From the NCBI GenBank assembly GCA_023664265.1, contig JAMPFV010000018.1, forward strand, positions 1-43,888: a DNA stretch of 43,888 nt, written 5' to 3'. Positions within the stretch are counted from its first letter, which is position 1. Each line of letters begins with the position of its first letter. Shown here in pieces: positions 1 to 8,508 of the stretch. A program made the translations under genes and the position numbers. Source of the DNA: Roseburia sp. (lineage in GTDB: Bacteria; Bacillota; Clostridia; Lachnospirales; Lachnospiraceae). A model generated the notes under the pieces. It saw only the letters and a list, made by a program, of their open reading frames with translations. It did no database searches and had not been told where the DNA came from.

Positions 1-895
1 GAAAGCCCATATCTATGATGTAATTTTTTCCGAGGGTTTTTAACAATTGTTTTCCCTTTACATCATACCTGCCTACAGAATAAAACACAAAAGCACTGCG
101 CAGCATGGCTATATATTTATCTACCGTTTTTCCCGCTATATTTTTTCCGCGCGGCCTCCGGATATCCCCCTCTTGAGCCAATACATTTCCTATATTATTC
201 GGAGACGTGACACTACCTATATTGGAACACAGAAACAGCACCAGTTTCTGCAGCATATTCCGGTCCGCCGAGGCATTGCGCTGCAAAATATCGCGCAGCA
301 CAACCGTAGAATATATACCTTCTAAAGCCTGATTACTCCGTGCCTCATTAAACTGATATTCTCTCAATATCGGCATTCCGCCAAACTGCAGATACTTTTG
401 AAACTTCTCCTCCAAGGTTACGGCGGCATCAAATGCATAAAAGTCCAAAAACTCCTTAAATGAAAGCGGCAATACTTTTATTTCAATATATCGCCCTGAC
501 AAAAGCGTTGAGAACTCTGTCGAAAGAAGGTAAGCATTTGACCCTGTTACATAGATATCCACGTCAAAATCCAAACGAAAGGACTCTACAGCCCTTTCCC
601 AATGCTCCACGGCCTGCAGCTCATCAAAGATCAGATAGGTTCTTTCCCCCTGTACGATACGTTCACTGACATAATCATAAAAGGTCAGATAATCCGTCAA
701 ATTCCTATATTTCAGGGATTCCAGATTCATATGAATAATGTTATTCTCGGATACGCCGTCCTCCGTCAAATACTGATGAAACAAATCAAGAATGGAGGAC
801 TTTCCGCATCTGCGGATACCTGTCACTATCTTCACCAAATCTACATCCTTATTTTGAATCAGTTGCTCCAAATATAGCGGACGATTTATCAACAT
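1..895 (-). CDS. AAA-type ATPase with DUF4143-like C-terminal region, partial
   Basis: The gene starts at ATG 893-895 and runs off the left edge, so only about 298 residues are visible. The N-terminal third has a P-loop (TGIRRCGKSS, about residues 26-35), a Walker B strand ending in LIFDEL and a sensor-like VTGSNAYLL. This is the order seen in the archaeal-type ATPases that carry DUF4143. The last visible residues (KNYIIDMGF) match the start of the DUF4143 segment, whose remainder lies outside the window. Members are widespread predicted ATPases of unknown role, often in accessory regions. It is separated by 154 bp from the upstream unknown genes. Assignment to the family is confident; the function is unknown. 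Confidence 0.85.
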   Translation of the reverse strand, partial: MLINRPLYLEQLIQNKDVDLVKIVTGIRRCGKSSILDLFHQYLTEDGVSENNIIHMNLESLKYRNLTDYLTFYDYVSERIVQGERTYLIFDELQAVEHWERAVESFRLDFDVDIYVTGSNAYLLSTEFSTLLSGRYIEIKVLPLSFKEFLDFYAFDAAVTLEEKFQKYLQFGGMPILREYQFNEARSNQALEGIYSTVVLRDILQRNASADRNMLQKLVLFLCSNIGSVTSPNNIGNVLAQEGDIRRPRGKNIAGKTVDKYIAMLRSAFVFYSVGRYDVKGKQLLKTLGKNYIIDMGF

Positions 896-1049
896 ATGCG
901 TGCGGCCTCCCTTATCTGCTTTCCTCCATTATATCAGTCATGCCGCATCTGTCAATATTTTCGGACTTGCAAGACGAAAACTTTTTATTTTTTTCATTTT
1001 TTCGACTTGATATTCACATTGCGCCATCCGTGACAAAATGCGTTTTTTA

Positions 1050-1388
1050 TTACCACTCTACCCTATATTCTTCCCTTAACATTGAATCTGCGCTGTTTTC
1101 TACAATAAAAAAATATATTAAATCTATAAATGGCCTGGTATACAGCGAGCGAATCACAAAACACACATCCGCAGGATTCTTTACGACGTCTCCTCGCATT
1201 CTTTCCTGTATATCCCATTCCTCGCATTCCATTCCAAATCCCCAGACCTCCATCACAAACACAATGTTGTATCCTTTGTAATTAACATATACCTTACTGT
1301 CCTCTCCCTCCTCGCAGACTTTGATTTTAAGATCAATTTTTTTACTTATAAACAGTTTATAATCATTTTCATCCACGACATTCCACAT
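1050..1388 (-). CDS. hypothetical protein (112 aa)
   Basis: I do not recognise this protein. The preferred start is the ATG at 1386-1388 (MWNVVDEND), because a strong GGGGGGAG lies four bases before it. A start at 1418 is open in frame but would overlap the preceding gene by 16 bp and has no good ribosome site. The product is small, acidic and rich in aromatic residues, with a mixed alpha/beta look and no signal peptide. It directly follows the 245-residue unknown gene, so the two are probably one transcript. The size and acidity resemble immunity proteins of polymorphic toxin loci, but nothing in the sequence proves this. Confidence 0.55.
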   Translation of the reverse strand: MWNVVDENDYKLFISKKIDLKIKVCEEGEDSKVYVNYKGYNIVFVMEVWGFGMECEEWDIQERMRGDVVKNPADVCFVIRSLYTRPFIDLIYFFIVENSADSMLREEYRVEW

Positions 1389-1402
1389 TGCTCCCCCCCA
1401 AG

Positions 1403-2140
1403 TCAATCCGGCTTGCATATCCCTATCAGTCTTTCACCATTCTTGGTCACCAGAGCCGCACTGTCATCCGACACTCTTTCCAATTTTCCAAGGTATTCAC
1501 TATAATTCCATTCATCAGGGACAGCGCGTACAAGTAAGATCCTATTGCAAATCTGTTTATCGTCGTTCAGAAAGACCATATAGATATCCATTTCCTCCAC
1601 TTCATGTCTCATTTGTATGCGAACCTGTTTTTTCCCCAACTTTAACGTCTTTCTCCATATCCATTCATTCACATATCCTAAAGCCGTAATCTGCTCACAG
1701 GCCGCACAGATGCCTTCCAAATTAAACGAAATATTGTTTTTATATTTCTTTACCGTCACCGCTATCGTTTCAATTACCATTTTCTTCTTTCCACAGCTGT
1801 CACTCTCCCAAAATTCTTCAAAATTGAACCTTGTCCTGACCGCATAAACACCCAAAAGATTTTTTATATCATCATCTTCTTTACTTTCGTCTTCCTCCTT
1901 ATGGCATTCAAAGAGAATTTTCCAACAATCATCCGTATTCACAGGCTCCATAATACGCTCAATCATGGCTGTCATACACCTTGTTTTCAATCGGAATTGA
2001 TTCCTTTTTTTCTTCCAGTGAAGCTCATAATCAAGTTTAACGGCTTCCTCTCTGCTTATCCCGTTCTTTTCTTGTATCTGTTGAATCCTTTCCTCATTTT
2101 TTTCATATGGCATATCCAAGTCTATTTCTCTTAATTTCAT
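1403..2140 (-). CDS. hypothetical protein (245 aa)
   Basis: I do not recognise this protein. It starts at ATG 2138-2140 with GGAAG five bases upstream. The N-terminal 55 residues are charged and probably helical (MPYEKNEERIQQIQEKNG). The rest mixes beta-like segments (RFNFEEFWES, KMVIETIAVTVKKY) with charged helices. There is no signal peptide or membrane segment. It is first in a pair with the 112-residue gene that follows. The sequence upstream is AT-rich and decayed, and the region as a whole looks accessory. Confidence 0.6.
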   Translation of the reverse strand: MKLREIDLDMPYEKNEERIQQIQEKNGISREEAVKLDYELHWKKKRNQFRLKTRCMTAMIERIMEPVNTDDCWKILFECHKEEDESKEDDDIKNLLGVYAVRTRFNFEEFWESDSCGKKKMVIETIAVTVKKYKNNISFNLEGICAACEQITALGYVNEWIWRKTLKLGKKQVRIQMRHEVEEMDIYMVFLNDDKQICNRILLVRAVPDEWNYSEYLGKLERVSDDSAALVTKNGERLIGICKPD

Positions 2141-2628
2141 GCAAGCTTCCTTTCAATGGCCGTGCGCTATCCTTCGTCAGTTTTCCGTATATCAGGGTTC
2201 GAATCGGCGTTTGCATACCACAGTGTTTACCAACAGGAACGACCGCTATATCCATCTCTAAATATAACGGCCGTTCTACTGAACTTCATTATCCAATTTT
2301 TTCCTCTTTCTCGGCTCTCGTCCTCTCTGCCGACTTATTATTGTAGGTAACGTTTTTCCTGTTCCTATTCTCCAACGATTTTCCTGAAATACATTCCTTA
2401 CTTCTTCCTGTCTGCCACTCTGTAGTCCTGCTGGCATTTACAGCATTCTCATTCACATATTTTTAAGGGTTTTCGGTTCGCCGGATCTAGGTGCTTCTCT
2501 GTGCCAATGGACCCACCTCCTTACGCGCTTGCACTTTATCGATAATTGTCTGCTGTTACCGGATAACATTTATTTTATCTTTTGTGCTTTTCGTGTTTTT
2601 CTTTGGTATGTCTAGATAATAACACCAT
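2141..2628. other. AT-rich decayed intergenic stretch
   Basis: No convincing gene is visible in these 488 bases. On the minus strand an open frame of 57 codons (stop at 2289-2291, open up to a stop at 2463-2465) encodes a very basic peptide with many K, R and N, but it lacks a ribosome site. A second short frame starts at ATG 2253-2255 and runs into the next gene out of frame. Both look like relics of a degraded coding sequence. Confidence 0.4.
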
Positions 2629-2676
2629 ATGACAGTTTTTGCAATAGGTTTTTCTAATTTTTGCAAAAACTGTCAT
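2629..2676. repeat. 15-bp perfect inverted repeat (large hairpin)
   Basis: Arms at 2629-2643 (ATGACAGTTTTTGCA) and 2662-2676 are exact reverse complements around an 18-base loop. The stem has no GC-rich base followed by a clean T tract, so it is not a standard terminator. It may be a binding site, a terminator on either strand, or a relic of a small palindromic element. Confidence 0.6.
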
Positions 2677-2708
2677 TTTATCCATATTTTGTCAGCTATT
2701 TTGTATAA

Positions 2709-2732
2709 TTTTGTCTGAATATTCTGACAAAA
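2709..2732 (-). terminator. probable folD terminator-like hairpin
   Basis: TTTTGTC at 2709-2715 pairs with GACAAAA at 2726-2732. This lies 11 bases past the folD stop in the direction of folD transcription. The stem is short and AT-rich, so efficiency is doubtful. The larger 2629-2676 hairpin lies further on and may back it up. Confidence 0.4.
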
Positions 2733-2742
2733 ACCGACACCA

Positions 2743-3582
2743 TCACTTTTCCACCGCGCTCACGCAGTTATACATCAGCATCGCGATGGTCATCGGCCCT
2801 ACGCCGCCCGGAACCGGCGTAATCGCGCTTGTGTGCGGCGCCACCCGCTCAAAATCGACATCCCCGCAGAGCTTGTTGTTCTCATTCCGATGGATTCCCA
2901 CGTCGATGACGACCGCGCCCTCCTTCACATAGGTTTCATCGACAAATTTCGGCTTCCCGATGGCAGCCACAAGAATATCCGCCTCGCGGGTTATCGCCCG
3001 AAGCTCCTCCGTGCGTGAATGGCATACCGTGACCGTGCCGTTCTCCCGCAACAGTAACAGCGCCATCGGCTTTCCCACAATATTGCTGCGCCCGAGCACC
3101 ACGCACCGCTTCCCCGCAATCCCGATTCCCGAACGCTTCAGCAATTGGATGACGCCAAGCGGCGTACAGGGCACAAAACCCCTGCTGCCGACGCACAGCG
3201 CGCCGACATTCCTCTCGTGAAAACCGTCCACATCCTTCTCAGGCGCAATCGTCTGAATCACCCGCTCCTCGTCAATCTGTTTGGGAAGCGGAAGCTGCAC
3301 GAGAATGCCGTTCACCCTGTCGTCCGCGTTCAGCCGGCGCACCAGCTCCAGCAGCTCCTCCTGCGTCGTCTCCTCCGGAAGCTCATAGGCCAGAGACTCT
3401 ATCCCGATATAAGCGCACGCCTTCTTCTTGTTGCCCACATACACGCTTGAGGCAGGGTCGCTGCCCACCTGAATCACCGCAAGACAAATCTGCGTGCCCG
3501 CCGCCTTCAGCGCAGCCACCCTCTCCTTCAATTCATCCTTAATCTCCTGCGAAACCCGCTTTCCATCAATAATCTGATACAT
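2743..3582 (-). CDS. folD: bifunctional methylenetetrahydrofolate dehydrogenase / methenyltetrahydrofolate cyclohydrolase
   Basis: FolD interconverts 5,10-methylene-THF and 10-formyl-THF with NADP+ in the cytoplasm, feeding purine and formyl-methionine synthesis. The 279 residues match the usual length. Visible signatures are the substrate-site SVYVGNKKKAC with the catalytic lysine (about residue 56), QLPLP near 97, KDVDGFH near 122, the Rossmann turn VLGRSNIVGKP near 163-173, and the C-terminal TPVPGGVGPMT. The gene is monocistronic here. It is flanked by a palindromic element upstream and a hairpin downstream. Confidence 0.97.
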   Translation of the reverse strand: MYQIIDGKRVSQEIKDELKERVAALKAAGTQICLAVIQVGSDPASSVYVGNKKKACAYIGIESLAYELPEETTQEELLELVRRLNADDRVNGILVQLPLPKQIDEERVIQTIAPEKDVDGFHERNVGALCVGSRGFVPCTPLGVIQLLKRSGIGIAGKRCVVLGRSNIVGKPMALLLLRENGTVTVCHSRTEELRAITREADILVAAIGKPKFVDETYVKEGAVVIDVGIHRNENNKLCGDVDFERVAPHTSAITPVPGGVGPMTIAMLMYNCVSAVEK

Positions 3583-3636
3583 ACGCCCATACTCCCCTTT
3601 CCACTACTTTTCATTCACTTTACTATGACAACAGCC

Positions 3637-3892
3637 ATCGTTTTTTCCATGAGGCGGATTGCATCAATACTGCTAAGCTGCCTTATGGAGGTGAATGAAA
3701 TTTTCTTAATATTCCGTGAGTACACAGCGATTGCGGAACACGATGTTCCGCGAAACCCACCCTGAGTCATGGATGACGAATGGTGGGTGGTCGCGTTCGT
3801 CATTGTTGCTTTCCTCGGAATATTTAGAAAATTCATTTACCGCAATCGGCAGCATGCAGTATTTTGTGCAATCCGCCGACTAAAAAAACGAT
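3637..3892. repeat. 256-bp palindromic MITE-like or structured element
   Basis: Left arm (3637-3720) and right arm (about 3815-3892) are imperfect reverse complements along almost their whole length. ATCGTTTTTT at 3637-3646 pairs with 3883-3892. GGCGGATTGCA at 3653-3663 pairs with 3869-3879. The AATACTGC...GCTGCC segments pair next, then the AATATTCC segments near 3708 and 3816. The centre holds two more hairpins: GCGGAACA/TGTTCCGC (3733-3751) and ACCCACC/GGTGGGT (3755-3788). It fills the gap between the GH127 gene and folD. A 73-codon frame inside is just part of the palindrome. This could be a non-autonomous mobile palindrome or a folded RNA. Confidence 0.7.
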
Positions 3893-3899
3893 TACCTTT

Positions 3900-5924
3900 C
3901 TACTCCACTCTCGTCCACACCTGCATCTCATTCTCCCCGCGGTTCGCCCACGCAAAATATGGGATATATGTAAGCGTTGTCTTTTCCCGCACGGCAGGCC
4001 GCAGCGGCCGGTACAGCGCCGCGTCCGCCTTCTCCCGAACCCTTCTCGTGCCCTCGGCCCGTATCTTGTTCACCCGCAGGCCGCAAAGCTCCTCCGTGAC
4101 AACGGAGAACGCGCTCTCCGAATTTACCGAGAGCAAATGCAGGTCCGCCCCGTTATCCGCCTCCTCAAGGCAGTACACGACAGGCCCCCTGACCAGTGCG
4201 GCCCTGCCGACGTCCTCCCGAACCGCGCCGGACGCCTCCATCAGACACGCCTCCATCGGGTAGGAAATCCGTATCGTATCCTCCTCGCCCCATTCCCTCG
4301 TGATATAGAGGTATCCGTCCTGCTCGGAGAGCGTATACGATTCCGCGTCCTCCAGGCGGTACGCGCCACACCAGTCCGGAATGCGCAGCGCCAGCTTCAG
4401 GCCGCTGCCCTTGGCGCGCACGCGGATTTCCACGTCGCCCTCCCACGGGAAGCGCGAGCGGATATCCACATCCACCGAGACTGTGCCGATTCTTTTCGTG
4501 AGTGCGCTGCCGATATAGAGATGGAGGAACAGGGTGTCCTCCGACTCCGTGTACGCATACGCGCCGATGGAGCTGAGCAGCCTTGCCAGATTGGGCGGAC
4601 AGCACGCACAGCCAAACCACTTCTGCCGCACCGGCTTTACATGGAATTTCCGCTCATCCTTGTGGCAGGCCGTCGGATTCACCTCCAGCGGATTGACGTA
4701 GAAAAAGCTCTTGCCGTCCAAGGCCATCCCGCTGAGCACGCCGTTATAGAGCGCGCGCTCCATCACATTCGCATATTTCGCGTCCGGCGTAAGCTCCAGC
4801 ATCCTGCGCGCGAAGAATACCAGCCCGATGGACGCGCAGGTCTCCGCATAGGCGGTATCGTTCGGCAGATCATAGGCAAAAGAAAACGCCTCCCCCATAT
4901 GCGTCGCGCCGATTCCGCCCGTGATGTACATCTTCCTGCCGACGATATTGTCCCACAGCCGCTCACAGGCATCAAACAGGCTCTCGTCCGCCTTCTGCCG
5001 CGCGACGTCCGCCATGCCGCAGTACAGATAGACCGCCCTCACCGCGTGGCCGACCGCCTCGTCCTGCTCGCGCACCGGAAGATGCGCCTGATTGTACGCA
5101 TACCGCAGCCCGTTCTCCTCGCGGATGCTCTCCTTGGGATGCCCCTCCGTGTCAAAATAATAGGGCTTTGTCCCCCGCTGCTCAACAAAGAAGCTGCTCA
5201 AGTCGAGGTATTTGCGCTTTCCTGTCGCCTCGTACAGCCGCACCAGCGCCATCTCCGCAATCTCATGCCCCGGGTAGCCCTTGCACTTGCCCTCCTCCGC
5301 GCCGAAATACGCATCTATGTAGTCCGCAAACCGTTCTGCCGCCCGCAGAAGCTTATCCTTTCCGGTCGCCTCGTAGTAGGCCACCGCCCCCTCCGTCAAA
5401 TGTCCGAAGCAGTACAGCTCGTGGTGGTCGCGCAGGTTGGTGAAGGTCTTGTCCCTGCCGTTGATGATATAATAGGTATCCAGATACCCGTCCTCCTGCT
5501 GCGCCGCGCACACAATGTCTATCGCATCGTCCGCGATCTGCTCCAGCGCCGCGTCCGGATGCTGCGTCAGCGAATATCCGACCGCCTCTATCCATTTTGA
5601 GAAATCGCTGTCCTGAAAGACAAAGCCGTAAAATTTGTCCTCCAAATGCTCCGGATCCTCCGGAAGCGCCTCGAAGCCGCGGAAAGTGTACTTGGGCGCC
5701 TCATAGGCTGTGCCCTTCTCTGCCTTCTCCCGATTCAGCTTGCCCGCTATCTTGAAATTGCGCATACAAAAGCTCGGCGCCGCGCCCGCAACCCTGTCGT
5801 TGAGTGCCTCCCACTGATAGGGGATCACCTCCCTGCGCACAAGTTCCATCTCATTTTTCCAGAAATCGTCCGTAACCCGAATGTCCCTCAGCGACAGCGG
5901 AAGACTGAAATTCTTCTGATTCAT
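3900..5924 (-). CDS. GH127 family beta-L-arabinofuranosidase-like glycoside hydrolase
   Basis: The 674-residue protein matches the DUF1680/GH127 family (HypBA1 type), which releases L-arabinofuranose from beta-linked arabino-oligosaccharides. The Zn-thiolate active site is visible: E361 and C363 in AETCASIG, and C441/C442 in the GCACCPPN motif. The spacing agrees with E338, C340, C417 and C418 of HypBA1, whose Cys417 is the nucleophile. There is no signal peptide, so it is cytoplasmic and would act on imported oligosaccharides. Start ATG 5922-5924 follows GGAGAGGGCG. The next gene upstream is a membrane protein 48 bp away; the two may be co-transcribed. Substrate specificity within the family is not provable from sequence. 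Confidence 0.9.
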   Translation of the reverse strand: MNQKNFSLPLSLRDIRVTDDFWKNEMELVRREVIPYQWEALNDRVAGAAPSFCMRNFKIAGKLNREKAEKGTAYEAPKYTFRGFEALPEDPEHLEDKFYGFVFQDSDFSKWIEAVGYSLTQHPDAALEQIADDAIDIVCAAQQEDGYLDTYYIINGRDKTFTNLRDHHELYCFGHLTEGAVAYYEATGKDKLLRAAERFADYIDAYFGAEEGKCKGYPGHEIAEMALVRLYEATGKRKYLDLSSFFVEQRGTKPYYFDTEGHPKESIREENGLRYAYNQAHLPVREQDEAVGHAVRAVYLYCGMADVARQKADESLFDACERLWDNIVGRKMYITGGIGATHMGEAFSFAYDLPNDTAYAETCASIGLVFFARRMLELTPDAKYANVMERALYNGVLSGMALDGKSFFYVNPLEVNPTACHKDERKFHVKPVRQKWFGCACCPPNLARLLSSIGAYAYTESEDTLFLHLYIGSALTKRIGTVSVDVDIRSRFPWEGDVEIRVRAKGSGLKLALRIPDWCGAYRLEDAESYTLSEQDGYLYITREWGEEDTIRISYPMEACLMEASGAVREDVGRAALVRGPVVYCLEEADNGADLHLLSVNSESAFSVVTEELCGLRVNKIRAEGTRRVREKADAALYRPLRPAVREKTTLTYIPYFAWANRGENEMQVWTRVE

Positions 5925-5972
5925 CGCCCTCTCCTTTCTTTTGTCAAATTTTTATCAAACTGTCAAAAACGC

Positions 5973-7268
5973 CTAGTCTACCTTCAGGGCGTTCGGATAG
6001 ATCCGCTCCATCCGCGCATCCCCGAAACGCGCGTCCATCGTGACCTGCCATCCCTGCTCCGCCTCAATCCCACGGCTGCGCTGGTCGTAGCGTGTAAGCG
6101 CCAGCGAAGACACCAGCATGTTGCCCGCCATAAACACGACAAGCGCCCAAGTCGCAATTTTTCCATAGCGCATGGGAATCCGCTCTATCATTTTTGAGAG
6201 CGGCGGGTATAAAAGCTTGAACCATACCACCGCCGCAATGCCCCAGAAAAAGCAGAACAGCAGGTTGATTCTGCCGCCAAGGTTGAACGGCATCTGACTG
6301 TAATCCCAGAAAACCGTGCCAAACACAATCTCCGTAAAGACGCTGCACACATACTCGTACACGCCGCCAAGCAGCGTTCCCACGCAGAACAGAAAGCTGT
6401 CGGAGCGGTTCCGATAGCGGTAGAGCAGCGCCGTCACGCCCGCAACGCCAAGCCCCCACACGATGCTGAACGGCCCCCACACCACACTGCTGCGGCTCAT
6501 CCACTCGCCCGCTGTCAGACGGCAGAAAATCGTCTCCGTGATGTCCCCGAGAAACGCGCCGATCATAAACAGCAGAAAAATCTTGTAAAAATCGCAGCCC
6601 TCCGCGAATACCTTCCCTTCTCTTTTCGCCTCCGGCGCTTTCACAGCCTGCGGGTACGCCCGACGGATACGGTTGTCAACCCGACGATAAATCCACCTGC
6701 CAAGCCGCGTGCTGATGCCCGAGAGCCACTCGTCCGCCGCTCTCCACGCCATCATGCGGCGGCTTCTGCCCGACATGAGAATCAGCGATGCCGCGATATC
6801 GACCAACAGCATACCGGACAAAATCCACAGGGCAAGCATCCCCGCAAACGCGGGAATCAGCCGAAACAGATTCACGAGAAGCGCATTCGCCCAGCGCACG
6901 CAGACGAAGCCGAGCACGCCCCAGAACAGGGACACGGGCAACGCGATATAGCCGTCAAGATTCCGGCGCATGTCGGAATAATCCCACCAGCGCTCATGGT
7001 ACAGCTTCTCAATCAGATGCCCTGCCGTCCACTCGATCAGCGTGGCGAGAATCATACTTCCCAGAAACAGCCACACCCCCGAAAGCTCGGAGAGGTTCAC
7101 CGTGATCAGAACCGCCGCAAAGCCGTATATCACGCAGAATGGGCCGTTGATCAGCCCACGGTTTGCGAAGTGCTTATGCCTGACCGCCGTGGTGACGGCC
7201 TCCAATATCCACCCCAGAAAGGAATATACAAAAAACAAAAACAAAAATTCATATCCCGTAAACGCCAT
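5973..7268 (-). CDS. PF06541-type putative ABC transporter permease (duplicated membrane protein)
   Basis: I prefer the start at ATG 7266-7268 (MAFTGYEFLF, 431 aa), preceded by GGAAGG; an open frame to 7337 adds only a basic, unlikely tail. The N-terminal half has the family signature of a multi-span membrane protein (FLGWILEAVTTAVRHK, then GLINGPFCVIYG). The C-terminal half repeats the pattern (GAFLGDITETIFCRL, then SSVVWGPFSIVWG, YEYVCSVF), so the protein is an internal duplication. Each half ends in a tryptophan-rich DYS motif (WWDYSDM, FWDYSQM). These proteins are annotated as putative ABC permeases, yet no ATPase gene is adjacent. Transport function is therefore uncertain. Confidence 0.75.
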   Translation of the reverse strand: MAFTGYEFLFLFFVYSFLGWILEAVTTAVRHKHFANRGLINGPFCVIYGFAAVLITVNLSELSGVWLFLGSMILATLIEWTAGHLIEKLYHERWWDYSDMRRNLDGYIALPVSLFWGVLGFVCVRWANALLVNLFRLIPAFAGMLALWILSGMLLVDIAASLILMSGRSRRMMAWRAADEWLSGISTRLGRWIYRRVDNRIRRAYPQAVKAPEAKREGKVFAEGCDFYKIFLLFMIGAFLGDITETIFCRLTAGEWMSRSSVVWGPFSIVWGLGVAGVTALLYRYRNRSDSFLFCVGTLLGGVYEYVCSVFTEIVFGTVFWDYSQMPFNLGGRINLLFCFFWGIAAVVWFKLLYPPLSKMIERIPMRYGKIATWALVVFMAGNMLVSSLALTRYDQRSRGIEAEQGWQVTMDARFGDARMERIYPNALKVD

Positions 7269-7333
7269 TCTTATCCTTCCGCCCTTCCCTGCTGCCGCAT
7301 CAAGCCTCTTGATTCTCCTGCCCTTGTCTGTTA

Positions 7334-7383
7334 TCATGCTTATAGAATAAGCATGATTATAGAATAAGCATGCTTATTCTATA
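7334..7383. promoter_or_regulatory. overlapping palindromes between divergent genes
   Basis: A perfect 26-bp palindrome lies at 7358-7383, centred on GCATGC. Its half-site TATAGAATAAGCATG also occurs at 7341-7355. A second palindrome with 10-bp arms (ATCATGCTTA) and a 5-base loop overlaps at 7334-7358. The site lies between the divergent membrane-protein gene and fruK, where an operator for a dimeric repressor would be expected. No regulator gene is next to it. Confidence 0.6.
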
Positions 7384-7488
7384 GAAAAAGTATACGCTAA
7401 ACGGCACAAAATCTCAACCATGAATATTCCCAGGAGACTGTCTCGGCAAAGCTGAGCCGTTAAAACATACGCTGAAAAGGAGAGGCAA

Positions 7489-8403
7489 ATGATTTATACC
7501 GTGACCTTTAATCCGTCGCTTGACTACATCGCAGACGTCCCCGACTTCCGTCTCGGACGCACCAACCGCACCGTCTCGGAGCGCCTGATCGCCGGCGGAA
7601 AGGGCATCAACGTATCCATCGTGCTGCGCAATCTCGGTCTGGAGAGCACCGCGCTGGGCTTTGCCGCGGGCTTTACGGGCGACGAGCTGTGCCGGCAGCT
7701 CGAGGCGCAAAGCATACAGACCGACTTTATCCGCGTTCCCGACGGGCTGACGCGCATCAATGTAAAACTCAAATCCATCGACGGGACGGAAATCAACGGT
7801 CAGGGGCCTGTTATCGGCGGCGCGCAGGTTCAGGAGCTGATGACACGGCTTGATGGCCTGACGCGCGGCGACGTGCTCTTTCTCTCGGGCAGTATCCCGC
7901 CCTCCATGCCGGACGATACCTATCAGAGAATCATGGCGCAGCTCGACGGCAGAGGCATGCGAATCGTCGTAGACGCGGCGGGAGCGCTGTTGTCCAAGGC
8001 GCTCCCCTGCCGGCCCTTCCTCATCAAGCCGAACAACCACGAGTTAGGTGCGCTCTTTGGCGCGGCGCTCTCCACGCGGGCGGAGGTGATCCCCTACGGC
8101 CGCAGGCTGCAGGAGCAGGGCGCGCGGAATGTATTGATCTCCATGGCGGGCGAGGGAGCTGTGCTTATCGCGGAGGACGGAAGCGTCTATGAGGCGCCCG
8201 CCCCAAAGGGCAGGCTGATCAATGCGGTGGGCGCCGGCGATTCGATGGTCGCGGGCTTTATGGCGGGCTTTCTGGAACGGCAGGATTATGGGTATGCCTT
8301 CCGCATGGGGCTTGCCGCAGGCAGCGCCAGCGCGTTCTCCGAGGAGCTGGCGACGCGCGCCGAGATTGAGGCGGTCTATCGTCAAGCCTTCGGCGATTCC
8401 TGA
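7489..8403 (+). CDS. fruK: 1-phosphofructokinase (PfkB family)
   Basis: Phosphorylates fructose 1-phosphate (or a related ketohexose phosphate) to the bisphosphate with ATP in the cytoplasm. The 304 residues show the PfkB layout: TFNPSLDYI at the N terminus, AGGKGINVS (about 35-43), the sugar-site segment SGSIPPSMP (133-141), KPNNHEL (180-186) and the ATP/anion-hole motif NAVGAGDSM with catalytic D251. GGAGAGG lies four bases upstream of the ATG. There is no fructose PTS gene or fruR beside it, which is unusual for fruK. Tagatose-6-phosphate kinase (LacC) is a close alternative. Confidence 0.85.
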   Translation: MIYTVTFNPSLDYIADVPDFRLGRTNRTVSERLIAGGKGINVSIVLRNLGLESTALGFAAGFTGDELCRQLEAQSIQTDFIRVPDGLTRINVKLKSIDGTEINGQGPVIGGAQVQELMTRLDGLTRGDVLFLSGSIPPSMPDDTYQRIMAQLDGRGMRIVVDAAGALLSKALPCRPFLIKPNNHELGALFGAALSTRAEVIPYGRRLQEQGARNVLISMAGEGAVLIAEDGSVYEAPAPKGRLINAVGAGDSMVAGFMAGFLERQDYGYAFRMGLAAGSASAFSEELATRAEIEAVYRQAFGDS

Positions 8404-8415
8404 CAAAAGATTTTC

Positions 8416-8481
8416 TTTATCCCGCGCGCGAAATATGCTATACTGTGTTATAGCTTAAAACATCCCCGTCCCGCGGACGGG
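8416..8481 (+). promoter_or_regulatory. thrH promoter and leader hairpin
   Basis: TTTATC (8416-8421) and an extended -10, TGCTATACT with TATACT at 8439-8444, are 17 bp apart. The leader then has a perfect 7-bp hairpin CCCGTCC-CGC-GGACGGG (8465-8481), and AGGAGG lies just before the thrH ATG. The hairpin is too far from a T run to be a terminator. It may stabilise the transcript. Confidence 0.55.
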
Positions 8482-8508
8482 CAGATAAAATTTTAGGAGG
8501 AATATCTC

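Noticed and set aside
3615..3836. Possible 73-residue protein between folD and GH127
   Set aside because: It lies inside the long palindrome and has no ribosome site; the structure explains the open frame.
3864..5600. Long plus-strand open frame (578 codons) opposite the GH127 gene
   Set aside because: It is the antisense of a well-supported enzyme, arginine- and proline-rich, with no ribosome site; GC-rich codon use leaves the opposite strand open.
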